Assembly: GCF_000276665.1 (NCBI RefSeq)
Contig: NW_004955480.1
Location: 8,285,399 to 8,349,398, forward strand
Source: Chinchilla lanigera
Taxonomy: Eukaryota; Chordata; Mammalia; Rodentia; Chinchillidae
Direction of reading: 5' to 3'
DNA length: 64,000 bases
In this document: positions 1 through 11,900 of the stretch, one piece after another
Position numbering within the stretch: the stretch's first letter is position 1
Layout of the letters: the number at the start of each line of letters is the position of its first letter
Notes under the pieces: generated by a model
What the model was told of the DNA's origin: nothing
Database searches by the model: none
The model's input: only the letters and a program-made list of their open reading frames with translations
Made by a program: the position numbers and the translations under genes

Positions 1-1344
1 CCTAAAACCATTTTCTGGTAGTAAGGTTTTGCCTCCATTTTCAGGTTCTCCCTATGTTCTGCCAAATTATACTCCAACTGATCACAAGCAAGTGCATTTC
101 CCACACTCTCACCAGTTGATTCTTGCCCTCCTGATGGCCCCAGTTAGGCAAGGTGCATTTATACAGTGGCCAACACTGTCAGCTGTGCCTAACAGGCACC
201 ATGCTCATTCATAAACAGATCCCTGCCTGGAGTAAAGTGGACCAGGAATGTACCAGCCTCCCCATTAAAAAATTGACAGATAGGTAGTGTACAGAAAGGA
301 ACTGAGTGATTGGAAGAGGTTTCCACAGAAGCTGGATTCAAGGCATTACAAGAAAAAAATGGACAGTGTTCAGACCAATCATTTTTTTAGAACTTTGCCA
401 AAATCTGGGATGATGGTCCAGAAAACTGGACTGTTTTTTTTTTTTGTAGTAAGCAATAATTATGAGACTCCAGGATGCTTAGACGCAGAGAAGAATCCAT
501 ATTATTTTATAGTTTCTTTGAATAAAAGCAGCGAAAACCCTGCTAATGCAGTCAGGCATTAACCATATTGCCTTTAGCTATCTGTCTGTAAGTTTTTTTA
601 AAAAAATAAATTGTATTGCACATCTCTGAGGCTTACCACATGTTGTAAGATACATGCAGACAGTAAAATAGTTACCTCAATGAAACAGATTAATAGAGCT
701 GTCATTTCAAATACTTACTTTTCTGTAACAAGAGCAGCTAACATCTATTTAGCAGTAATCCCTAATATAACGCAATTTTGAAAACAATCTCCTGTTATCC
801 GTAAAATCTGAGCAGCCCAACACCTCTACTTCCTTGGCTCGTGACCTGCAACTATGTCTAACTTGTGGCTCAAATTTACAAGCAGTAAGGTTTTTTTTTT
901 TTGTTTGTTTGTTTCTTTATAGATTTCCAGGGGGAAATGCATTCTTCAAGTTTCCTTGCATTTATTTCTGAAAAACAGGAAACCACTTATTTAAGAGCTC
1001 ATTTCAAAGGCATCTCCTTAAGAGGCAGAGCAGCGCCCAGGCTGCTCACCCTTGTGATTCAGGGTCTGGCTGAATGCTTAGTTCACAGGTGAGATTTCTG
1101 TATGTTGTACATGGAAGACTTAAAGTTGATGTAATTCAGGTGAATCCTATCATTTTTTTTCTTTTTTTATTTTGAAAAGAATAAAAAAATTTAAAAACAT
1201 TAAAAACATACAGAATTTCAAAACAAGATGATAGGAAATCCACAACAGTTGTTATATTGCACATTGTTATCTTCCAAGTAGTTGTTCAGATTATCAGATA
1301 TAGGCATGCAATAGGCATGCAAGATTGATCAAAAAAATTTTTGT
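1..1344. other. BST1: BST1 intron downstream of exon 6, no feature
   Basis: AT-rich unique-looking sequence with short T and A runs. I searched for the later BST1 exons by conserved residues on the minus strand and found none. There is a small tandem duplication, ataggcatgca, near 1300. Confidence 0.5.
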
Positions 1345-1491
1345 TTGGTCTTTTTGAGACAAGGTCTCACTGTGCAATTCAGGCTGGCCTTGAGCTCACT
1401 TTGTAGCCAAGGCTGGTCTCAAACTCACAATGATCCTCCTGCCTCAGCCTCCCAAGTGCTGGAATTACAGGCATGTGCCACCATGCCCGGC
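1345..1491 (-). mobile_element. B1 SINE
   Basis: Runs from tttttgagacaaggtctcac to ccaccatgcccggcc, full length, in A/T-rich flanks. Confidence 0.92.
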
Positions 1492-1757
1492 CAAAAATTT
1501 TTTAAGCATTAACTGTTCCTTTCAATCTTTGTAACTTCTCTTTTTGTAACTTCTCCCTCAGCAGAAGTGATGAGCTAAGATGACAACGAACTGCAATATC
1601 CTACTCTCACGAGGGAGTGTTGAAGATCAAATCTTCTGTAACAGACACATTTAAAAAAATAGGTAAGCATAACTTCTAGACAAAGAACAACTTCTCACAA
1701 AAGATACAAGGCAAGAACTCTTCTATTTTTAATTGTGGGTGGATTCTCATTGTATTT

Positions 1758-1842
1758 ATTTATTTGGTAATGCTGGGGATCAAACCTAGGGCTTTGTTCA
1801 TACACGGCAAGAATTCTGCCAGTGAGCCACAGTCCCAACCAC
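1758..1842 (-). mobile_element. ID-like SINE, old
   Basis: ggtaatgctggggatcaaac through cagtgagccacagtccc is a diverged ID (-). Confidence 0.75.
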
Positions 1843-1869
1843 ATGGTAGACTGGCTTCTTTTTTTCGTG

Positions 1870-2020
1870 TTGTTGTCTTTTTTGAGACAGGGTCTTGCTA
1901 TGCAGTTCAGGCTGGCCTTGAGCTCACTTTGTAGCCCAGGCTGGTCTTGAACTTGCAATGATCCTCCTGCCTCAGCCTCCCAAGTGCTGGGATTTACAGG
2001 CATGTGCCACCACGCCCGGT
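1870..2020 (-). mobile_element. B1 SINE
   Basis: Complete B1 (-) with a T-rich end, from tttgagacagggtcttgc to ccaccacgcccgg. Confidence 0.93.
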
Positions 2021-2897
2021 CTCACAACAAATAACACCGCCATGGATTTATCACACAACAGTAACCGCAATTTGTCTCTAGGGAAGGGAAATGCTGATCT
2101 TTCTGTAACTTGAGTAATATGTAGTTTGCAAATTTATTGCAGTCTGTTGCCCAAGAGCTATGGAAAAATAACATCCATTTTATGGTGAGTCTTAGAGGGG
2201 GTAGGAAACAGAAATTGCTGGAGTTCTCTCTCCGCTCTTGGGGTTGGGCAATTCTATGCTCCACTTAGGATCAGTGCTTTGAAGAACAAGGCCTCAGCTT
2301 GCCTTCGAAGCCCCCTTCTGGCAGCTTCAGATCTTGGGCTCATTGAAACACTTCTAAACCAAACAGATCTACCTTATTTCGTCTTGCGTTTGTGCCTAGA
2401 GTGTCCCTTAGTGGTGAGACACGTGAGTTCAGCTTTCAGTTATGTGTAAACTCAAGAGGTTTCCCAGAAAAATACGGATCTTAAAACTTTCTTTGCCAGG
2501 TAATCTGAGACCCAGTGGTGGAGCTGGTTGTTCTCTGAGAATAAAACCTTTATCACAGAGTCCTTGGGTTGATTCTGAAGACCCTGATGAGGGCATTTGG
2601 GTTCCAAATGACCAGAAACTGGCTTTGAACCTCACATATGTGAAAGGTACTCACCTATCCAGAGCTTTCCAAGTCACTCAGAAAGGAACACTGTACTTCC
2701 TGGCTGGATAAAGGAGGCTTTCCCAGGGGGATCAAAACTGGCTAGTGGCATTCCCAGAAAGTCGGACCCATCTCCCTCTCTACCAACTACACGAGAAACA
2801 GAAGGGCATTTCCCCCAGATTGAAAGCATAAAATGGACCTGACTATACCATATCCAAGAAAACCATAATTACCATCATCAGTAGCACCAAAACTTAC
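2021..2897. other. BST1: BST1 intron next to exon 6, no feature
   Basis: No recognisable repeat or exon. Open frames here have no family resemblance. Confidence 0.5.
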
Positions 2898-2990
2898 ACA
2901 TTAGGTCCCCCGATTTCATGCATGACCCAGATTTCAATTTGTGTGACTTTATCCTTCTGCAAGTATGGAATTTCAAAATCTGCAAAAAAA
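2898..2990 (-). CDS. BST1: BST1 exon 6
   Basis: The acceptor is CTCTCAG/T; choosing it rather than the in-exon TTTGCAG keeps the phase and restores the conserved GFFADFEIP. The exon reads on to [13 protein letters not shown] and the donor GT/GTAAGT. It holds the catalytic glutamate (E207). It ends in phase 2, so another exon is required to the left. Confidence 0.93.
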
Positions 2991-5900
2991 CTGAGAGACA
3001 ACGAGAGTTGTTTTTGGTTTTCCCTGTTGCAGTGCATGCCCAGGGCCCCAGCCTGGAAGAACATTCCTAAAAGTTCTAAGCAGTGGTGGCGAACCCATGG
3101 CACACGTACCGTCTCTGTCGCCAGCAGCCAAGCATCGGATATTCAGGTTGAATTGCAGTGCTGGCACTTTGCGATAAATAAGTGGGTTTTGGGTTGCAGT
3201 TTTAGCACTTGGTCTTTAAAAGGTTTGCCATCACGGTTCTAAAGCAATATGATTCTTTCCCTTTCTTTTTCAGTTGATTTGCAAACTACTTTTCAAAAGG
3301 GTTTTTTCTCCTAACTTTTTTTTCAAGGCACATTTAATTCAATAGCAAAATCATTAACACAAAAAGCGTAAATCATTAATACAGTGGAGGAACCCGTTTC
3401 CCCATTAACACCGAAGACAATGCTCTTTTAACCTGTGCCTCTCAGAAGGGATGAGGCTTTCATAAGGTTCACTACTGAAAAAGAAATAATGCAGCGGGTC
3501 TCACTGCAGCAATATCCTTACACAACCTAGCTGTGAAATGAATGTTTATCATGCTTCAGTCAGTTTAGGCCTGAAATGTGACACAGTCCTTCATCCTTGT
3601 GCCTTCCTTAGTTAAGGTTACTTAGTTTCTGCAATCATTCAAAGAACCATGGATTAAAACCACACTGATTTAGGTACCATTAAGTGATACAGAGCCCTAA
3701 GCTAACTGGTTGCATATGTGTACGATGTTACCAATATTTATTAGTTCTGCCATGACTATTAAAGTTGGTTCTTGGGGCCGGGGATTTAGCTTTGTGGCAT
3801 AAGTACCTGCCTGGCAAGCGCAAGGTCCTGAGCTCCATTCCCAGTACCATAAAAAAAAGCTTTTCAACTTGGACCTGGCAGAATGGCTCCCGCAAAGAAG
3901 GGTGGCAAGAAGAAGAAGGGCTGTTCTGCCATCAAGGAGATGGTGATTGGAGGATACACACTCAACATTCACAAGCGCATCCATGGAGTGGGCTTCAAGA
4001 AGCGGGCCCCTCGGGCACTTAGGGAGATCCGGAAATTTGCCAAGAAGGAGATGGGGACTCCAGATGTCCACATTGACACCAGGCTCAACAAAGCTGTCTA
4101 GGGGCTGGGGATATAGCTCAGTGGCATAAGCGCCTGCCTGGCAAGCGCAAGGTTGTGAGTTTGATCCCCAGTACCGCGGAAAAAAAAACAAAAAAACAAA
4201 GCTATCTGGGCCAAAGGAACGTCCCATATCATATCCGTGTACAGTTGTCCAGAAAGCATAATGAGGATGAAGATTCACCAAACAAGCTGTACACTTTGGT
4301 AACCCTGTGGCCACGTTCAAAAATCTCCGGACAGTAAATGTGGATGAGAACTAACTTTCAAATAAAGTTACAAAACTGCTAAAAATAAATAAATAAATAA
4401 AGTTGGTTCTTTGCAAATAAATCCGTTATTTTTATTGTTGTTTTTTTGTTTTGCTTTTTTTTTTTTTTTTTNNNNNNNNNNNNNNNNNNNNNNNNNNNNN
4501 NNNNNNNNNNNNNNNNNNNNNNNNNNNNNNNNNNNNNNNNNNNNNNNNNNNNNNNNNNNNNNNNNNNNNNNNNNNNNNNNNNNNNNNNNNNNNNNNNNNN
4601 NNNNNNNNNNNNNNNNNNNNNNNNNNNNNNNNNNNNNNNNNNNNNNNNNNNNNNNNNNNNNNNNNNNNNNNNNNNNNNNNNNNNNNNNNNNNNNNNNNNN
4701 NNNNNNNNNNNNNNNNNNNNNNNNNNNNNNNNNNNNNNNNNNNNNNNNNNNNNNNNNNNNNNNNNNNNNNNNNNNNNNNNNNNNNNNNNNNNNNNNNNNN
4801 NNNNNNNNNNNNNNNNNNNNNNNNNNNNNNNNNNNNNNNNNNNNNNNNNNNNNNNNNNNNNNNNNNNNNNNNNNNNNNNNNNNNNNNNNNNNNNNNNNNN
4901 NNNNNNNNNNNNNNNNNNNNNNNNNNNNNNNNNNNNNNNNNNNNNNNNNNNNNNNNNNNNNNNNNNNNNNNNNNNNNNNNNNNNNNNNNNNNNNNNNNNN
5001 NCACTATGCAGTTCAGGCTGGCTTTGAGCTCACTTTGTAGCCCAGGCTGGTCTCGAACTCACAAAGATCTTTCTGCCTCAGCCTCCCAATGTTGTAGGCA
5101 GTTGAGTTAAGGTAGAAATATTATAGGCAGTCAGACAGGGCCAGGCCCTTGAAGGAACCAATATGGAAGACAAGATACCTTACAAATGGCGAGATGGTAT
5201 TTGCTTCAAGCCAGATCTCAAGACCAAAGACTAAACAAATACACCCACATAACTCCCTAGGGATGGACATCAGGAATTGATGCTCTAAATAGGTAGCAAA
5301 CACCTTGAAGAGTCGCTGACTCAACCCCTTACAGGAAAAGCCCCTGTTCTGTATTCATGCCTGCTTGCTACTTGACTCACTTTCCCATTTGATCCTGATT
5401 TAATCAATTTTACCTGAACAGTTCTTATTGGCTGACCATAGTTTTGTCCATTTTTCCCTTACCTTGGACCCGCCTCACCTCGTGGTTTTGCTCTATAAAA
5501 GTCCCTAGAAAAGACAGAGTCTTGAGGTAACCCACTCAGGTCCCCCTTCTGTCCCTCTCTTGGACAGAAGCTTTCTTTTCTTTCCCTCAATAAATATATT
5601 CTGCTTTTAACCTCCATTGTTCCTAAAATTCATTCTTCAGTTTTAGAGAACACGAACTCGTCACAGACATCATTCAGGTTGGGAGTTTTTATTTTCCTGT
5701 ATCACCGAGTGCTGGGATTACAGGTGTGCGCCACCACGCCCGGCGAGGAGCGGAATTTTTCAAAGGAGGTCTCTTCTTCAGAATCGCCCAAAGGCATCAG
5801 GCCTCTGAAGCAAGGGGAAGGGGCAGAGAAAAAAGCTGAAACAGAAGGTTCATCTGGCAAGTTTTGCATGAACCGTTACAAGCTGCACAGTATAAGAATG

Positions 5901-8900
5901 TGGCTTTTTTATTTTTTTTTTTGCTCAAAAAGTCTGAGTCTTGGCATGGAAACGAGCACTTGGCTGCCCCCACAGCTGTCTCCCAGTGCAACTGTAGGGA
6001 AGTCCTGACTGGGGAATAGGATTGATTTATCAGTCCGATGTAAACTTCCAGGCACTCTGTTCATTTTGGGCTTGGTCCAGTTTGTCTTTCGTCTGTTCCA
6101 GCTCACCTTTCATGTTTAGGAAATGCAGGTGGATCTCTGCGCCTACTGTTACTGATTTCAGCTTGGTAGCACTCAGCCGCAGGACCTGCTTGCTTGAGGC
6201 ACTGGACTGGAATAGTGCTCACTCGTCCCTTGGTTGCTAGTCGTATTATAAGGATGTTTTCCCTGTGTCAGACTCCTGCTGTTGTTGCTTCGGCTCTTCT
6301 GCAGACTCCCTTACACCAGTTACATCATGTAAGATCTGTGTACTTGCCCTCCAAAGCCTGAACGTATGTTTTCTACCATTTCCATCTTAGAATTAACACA
6401 TCTTCCACCATAACTTTGAAGTCTATTTCACTCAGTCGAAGCTTTTTGGAAAGAGATTCTTGTTGGAGAGAGAACGAGACTCTGATTGGTTTCTTGCCCC
6501 GCTGTAATTCCTGCTGGGTTGCTATGGCACCCAGCCAATATGGCGCTGGAGGTCATGCTGGAGGTATGGTGCTCAGTCACTATGGCATCCAGCCAATATG
6601 GCACTGGCCACTAGAGGCTATGTGCTAAGCCCCATCCTTCTTCTGCTGAGTCAAATTGCAACTTCCCACTTCCCTTTTTGTAATATACTGTTCCCTTTTC
6701 CCATGCTTCCACCCAATCCTGGTCTGCCATGTCAGGGGGTGCACCTAAGCCCCGCCTCCAGCCTGGGGCTATTTAACCTTGGACCCCAGAAAAGATCCTC
6801 AGAAGCCACGTTTTTCTCTTTGCTGTGGCCTTCTCTGCGTCCACAATAAAGGCATTTTATTCTGTTTTACTTCTCCCTGAGCTGGAAAAACCTATCAGGT
6901 TCATTTTGAATCCCAGGAGTGGCCTGCAGGGTGTGACTAGGTCCCTGGGGGCGTGTTGTGGTTTGGGTCTTATTTGCAAGGTGAACAATACAATACAGGA
7001 CACATAGTTATCAGATTATTTATAATACTTACCCAAAGAATCATATACAAAAAGAGAGTACAGGAAATCTGTCCACGCACTAAGACCAAGGAATCCAGCT
7101 GACGTCCTGGATCCCATGCAAATGTCCTGCATGAGTTAAGCTGAAGACCTAGAGCTCATAACAATGCCTCCCACGAATCCACCTGGAGGCCCAGAGCCCA
7201 TAACAATATCTCATGCAGACCTATTTCATGGATCTGTGCTGGGAAGGCCCAAAGGTCAGTGGTGGAAGCTAGAAAGTCTGTGCCAGCAGGCTGAGGGATC
7301 TACACTGGAGCCAGGAAGTAATGTGCAAAGTAAGAATCAGAGCTCCCGTGAAAAGTACCACAGCCATCCTCAGCAACAGTGAGGTCCTGAGCTCCTCCGA
7401 TGATGAGGAAAGCCAAGTTCCCATCAGGAAAGCCAATGGGACAAGCTTCTCCAGGAGACTGAGCAGTGCACCATCTTCCCCTCCAGAGTCAGGAAGTGAT
7501 GCTCAGAGTGAGGACCAGAGCTCCCCCAAAGTGAACCAAAGCTATTCTCAGTGCCAACAAGGTCCTGAGCTCCTCAGAGGATGAAAACAGCCAAGTTCAT
7601 CAGGAAAGCCAGCACAACAAGCTCTTCCAAAACAACCAAGAGCTCCTTACAGCTTCTACAGCTCCAACAGCCTTTCTCAGCTCCCAACAGCCTAACTTCT
7701 TCTCTAGTTCTGCCTCTTATGCTGCTGGCAGCAATCCTCAGGTGGGCCTCCCACACCCAGCACCAGGCTTACTCAGTTCAGCTGGGGGTTATAAATTGAC
7801 CACTAGTTGTCAATCCACTATAGGATGGAAGGTGAGGAAGGCCGGGCATAAAGAAGCAGCTGCAGCCCCCAGGTGGGCCCAAGCCAGTGCTGGAGTCTGG
7901 TGGGGCCCTTAACTTTCACGTTCAGGTTACTTATTCATGCATTCATGAGCTACTGCTGGTTTAACTGTATAGACAAGGCTCTACTCACCAGCTGGGGCCT
8001 TCAACTGTTCTGCCCTACCTCACTTTATAAAGGCAAGCATTATCGTGGGGATTAGGATGATTCTCTTTAAGGTTCCACTCAAAACAACTAAATAAACATT
8101 TTTTCACTCTCTGCCGTATTGGTTGGTGCTGGAGTTCTTACCCCCTGACAGGATAGGCTCCGTTTGGCTCTGAACCATTCAACATGACGTAGATCACCCC
8201 AGAACTATCTCTTGAATACTGCAAGAAGAAAGAATCAGAATCATTTTTAGCAAGCTAAAACATGCCCCTTTTTCAGCTAAGAAACAACCTCTCTTTTATT
8301 GATATTTCTCAACATGAGAAAATGTGGCATTTTGCATGGGTAGGAGGGAAGCAAACTGGTGTATTTTGCAAAGCCAATTGCTTTCAAATGTCAAAAATTC
8401 GTAGACTCAGTAATTCCATGTCTGGGACTCTAATTATAAGATGATAGGAACTCACAGCATGGTATCGCTGGAGTTAACTAGGTCAAGCTGCCATAACAAA
8501 CAACCTCGGGCTCTCAGTGACTTTAAACACTTTCTTTAAGCACACACTACACGTTTACCACGTACCCACGGGGGTATTGCTCAATGTGTTTTCCTCAGGA
8601 CCCAAGCTGAGGAAGTGTCTACATCTGCAAAGTTGCGCATCATCAGGGAAGAAAAAAGGTGACAAATCACCAGTTCCTAACAGTTCCCACCCATAGCAGT
8701 GGGTGTAGCAGAGAGGTCAGAAATATTTGCTAAACAGCACTCAGGGCCACCCCCAGCACTGCGCACACAGATGTGTACTGCAGTGTTGCTTTGGGGAGCA
8801 AAATATAGTAACCAGTTTAAAACAACCACGGGGTACTCCCATGTCTGAAATGTTAGTCAGCTATCAGCAAAAGTCTACACAGTATTTGCAAGAGGATAAA

Positions 8901-11900
8901 AGTGTTTGTCTTTGAAGCAAAATGCAAGATTAGGTGGGCAGTGCAAGAGCTCTACTAGGTTAAGAATAAATAAACAGCATCGGGGATGTAGCTATGTAGT
9001 ACAGCATTGGCTAGCAGGGGCAAGGCCTTGGGTTTAATCCTAGCATCATAAAATAGTCAAATAAAGCCAGGCCTGGTGGTGCACGTCTGTAATCCCAGCA
9101 CTCAGGAGGCTGAGGCAGGAGGATCTGTACAAATTCGAGACCAGCCTGGGCTACAAAGTGAGCTCAAAGCAGACCTGAACTGCAAAGTGAGACCTTGTCT
9201 CAAAAAAAAAAGACAAAAAACAAAACAAAACATAAAATAGTCAAATAAATAAAATTTTATACTAGAATAAAGGTGAGATGAGAGTGAACTGGGATCACTG
9301 AGATATATGGTGCAGGGTGTGCTCTCTGGAAAAGTGATCCCCAATGTTAGCTGCACCAAAAACAACCACACGGCCCATGTCATCCACGTCTCATTGCTTC
9401 CAAATAGTGCTAATAAAATTAAATCCTCAAATGCAGAGGTCTAATGAGGATGATGCTACAGGGCTTACAGTAAGGGAGTGGTAGGAATATGTATGATTCT
9501 CACGTATATTTTCTATAATTTATCATTCTCTGTCATGAAAAGCCATTGTATTTTTCTCTACTATGTCACGAAGAACACAATTAAAGTAACTTAATAGTAG
9601 CCAGGTGTGGTGATGCAGGCCTGTAATCCCAGGACTCTGGAGGCTGAGGCAGGAGAATTGCCATGAGTTCTAGGCCAGCCTGGGCTACACAGTGAGTTCA
9701 AGGACAGCCTGAATACATAGCAAGATTCTGTACCCCCCACAAAAAAGATAGCTTAATATCTGGACTTGAGATGTATCTCAGCAGTAGAGCTCTTGCCTAG
9801 CATATATAAAGGTCTTGTTTTAATCCTCAGCATCACAATAAATAATACTAATAACTCAATACAAATTGAATACTTACCTGCTGAGGTTCAAGCCCTCTGC
9901 ACACACCAGACTATCCTTCTCATGCTTTCAGTCCCCAGCATATTCTAAGGCCTCAAAAACTCAAAAGCTGTGAGCCCTGTTATTAGTTTCCTATGATAGC
10001 AGTGGAAGGAGTACAAGAGGGTGAGCTGATGTCTGGTAGATCTCCTAAGTAGAACATGTGGCTCCTTCACATGTAATGTTGCTGCATCACCTGGGTTCAT
10101 GTTATGATCCCACCGTCAGGTGATGACACAGCCATGGGCTCCCAGGGCCCAGCAAGGGGCTGTGGCAGCCACCTCAGCTGGCTGGAATCTGAGCTCCAGG
10201 GGACACCTATAGAAAGTGGAGCTGCTCGGAGAGCATGGACCGCAACACAATGCCTCCTGAACAGAGGGGACCCTTTGCTTAGCTCTCACCTGCAGCTAAA
10301 ATCCTGCACCCTAACGAGCGATGGATCCAGTGCACATGTGGAGAACACAGAAGACAGTACCTAAGGGACAGGATATCCCTGACTGTTGTGTGTAGCTGAG
10401 TTACATAGAAATATTATAGGCAGTCAGACGGGGCCAGGCCCTCCAAGGAGCCAGTTCGGAAGACAAGATACCTAGCAAATGTAGATAGGCACTTCCGCTT
10501 AGAGACAGACCTCAAAACAAAAGATTAAACAACCCACCCACATACCTCCCTAGGGATGGACCTCAGGGATTTTTTTTTTTTTTTTTTTTTGGTTTTTCTC
10601 TGGTACCAGGAACCGAACTCACGACCTTGCGCTTGCCAGGCAGGCGCTTTGCCGCTGAGCTAAATCCCCAGCCCCGGACCTCAGGGATTGATGTTCTAAA
10701 TAGTAGCAATCACCTTGAAGAGTCACTGCCCAACCCCTTACAGGAAAAACCCGTGTTCTATATTCATGCCTGCTTGCTACATGACTCGCTTCCCCATTTG
10801 ACCCTGATTTAATCAATTTTACCTGAACAGTTATACTTGTAATCTTATTGGTTGACCATAGTTTGGTCCCACTTCATGCCCACCTTGTGATTTCCCATTT
10901 TTCCCCTACCTTGGACCCGCCTCACCTCGTGGTTTTGCTCTATGAAAGTCCCTAGAAAAGACAGATTCCTGGGCAACCTACTTGTGGGGGTGGCTTCTAT
11001 CCCTCTCTTGGACAGAAGCTTTCTTTTCTTTCCATAAATAAATATATTCTGCTCTATAACTCTGTTGTTCCTAAAGTTCATTCTTCGATTTTAGAGAACA
11101 CAAACTCTTCCCAGAGTTCATTCAGGTTGGGAGTTTCCTTCCCCTATATCATGATGGGGGAGGCGCTGGCGCCCACCCTGTGTCCGCCTCCTGGTGCATA
11201 CACTAACTGTTCCATCCTCAGCAGCCCTTTGTTGAGCACTGAGATAAGGACCCAACCCTCTTCGTTTCTAATTTCTGCTCTAACCCTGGTGAAAAAAATG
11301 TAAATGCTAATGACCAGTACTTTATGACCAGTACTTTACCAGCTATTGAGAACTATATCAACCCTGGTGACAACATTTTCTAAGCAATAGATTTGCCTTG
11401 AGGGGACTATTTCTGTGTCCTCATTTTCACCAGGGCCTCCCGGCATCTCCTCTTCCACTCACATACGTTTGTGAACATTTCTGACCCATACACCTAGATC
11501 TCAGTATCTCAAGGTCTGTCACAAGGCAGGGATTACCCAGTCTCACACAGCAATGAAAAAATCACATGAATTTAAATAGTGATAAACAACCATGACGTAA
11601 TAGAAACAATGACTATGTAATGTGCAGAGGACCGGCTACTGGCTCTACAGCCTCAGATCATTCAGTACAGACTGCTCACTTTGTAGACAACTGGACAAGA
11701 ACTGCTGATGAGACCTGGAAAATTCAGCAACAAACTGATATAAAATTGCAAACCCAAGAAAGTGTCTTAGAGACCAAAGTTTGGGAGATCAAACTGAAAG
11801 TTTGCAATTGTAACAGGGATTAAAATGTCACTACAATATGACTCCATTTTGTATCACCCTTTTACCATACAATAAAAGCCTAAATCCCTGGGGAATGATC

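Noticed and set aside
1..2890. BST1 exons 7-9
   Set aside because: No match to the conserved C-terminal region or GPI signal on the minus strand. They are presumed to lie left of the window.
2972..2980. TTTGCAG inside exon 6 as the splice acceptor
   Set aside because: It would break the phase with exon 5 and remove the conserved GFFAD residues. The upstream CTCTCAG fits both.
3883..4101. 72-codon RPL31 frame as a real small gene
   Set aside because: No introns, A-tail and target duplications; the frame ends at an SINE insertion and the rest is frameshifted. It is a retrocopy.
3697..4320. 207-codon minus-strand frame
   Set aside because: Antisense of two ID elements and the RPL31 retrocopy.
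4411..5110. Long open frames crossing 4411-5110 on both strands
   Set aside because: They consist almost entirely of undefined residues from the N gap.
7321..7584. Serine-rich 87-codon frame as a gene
   Set aside because: Lies in a three-copy repeat with tandem units; the other copies do not keep the frame.
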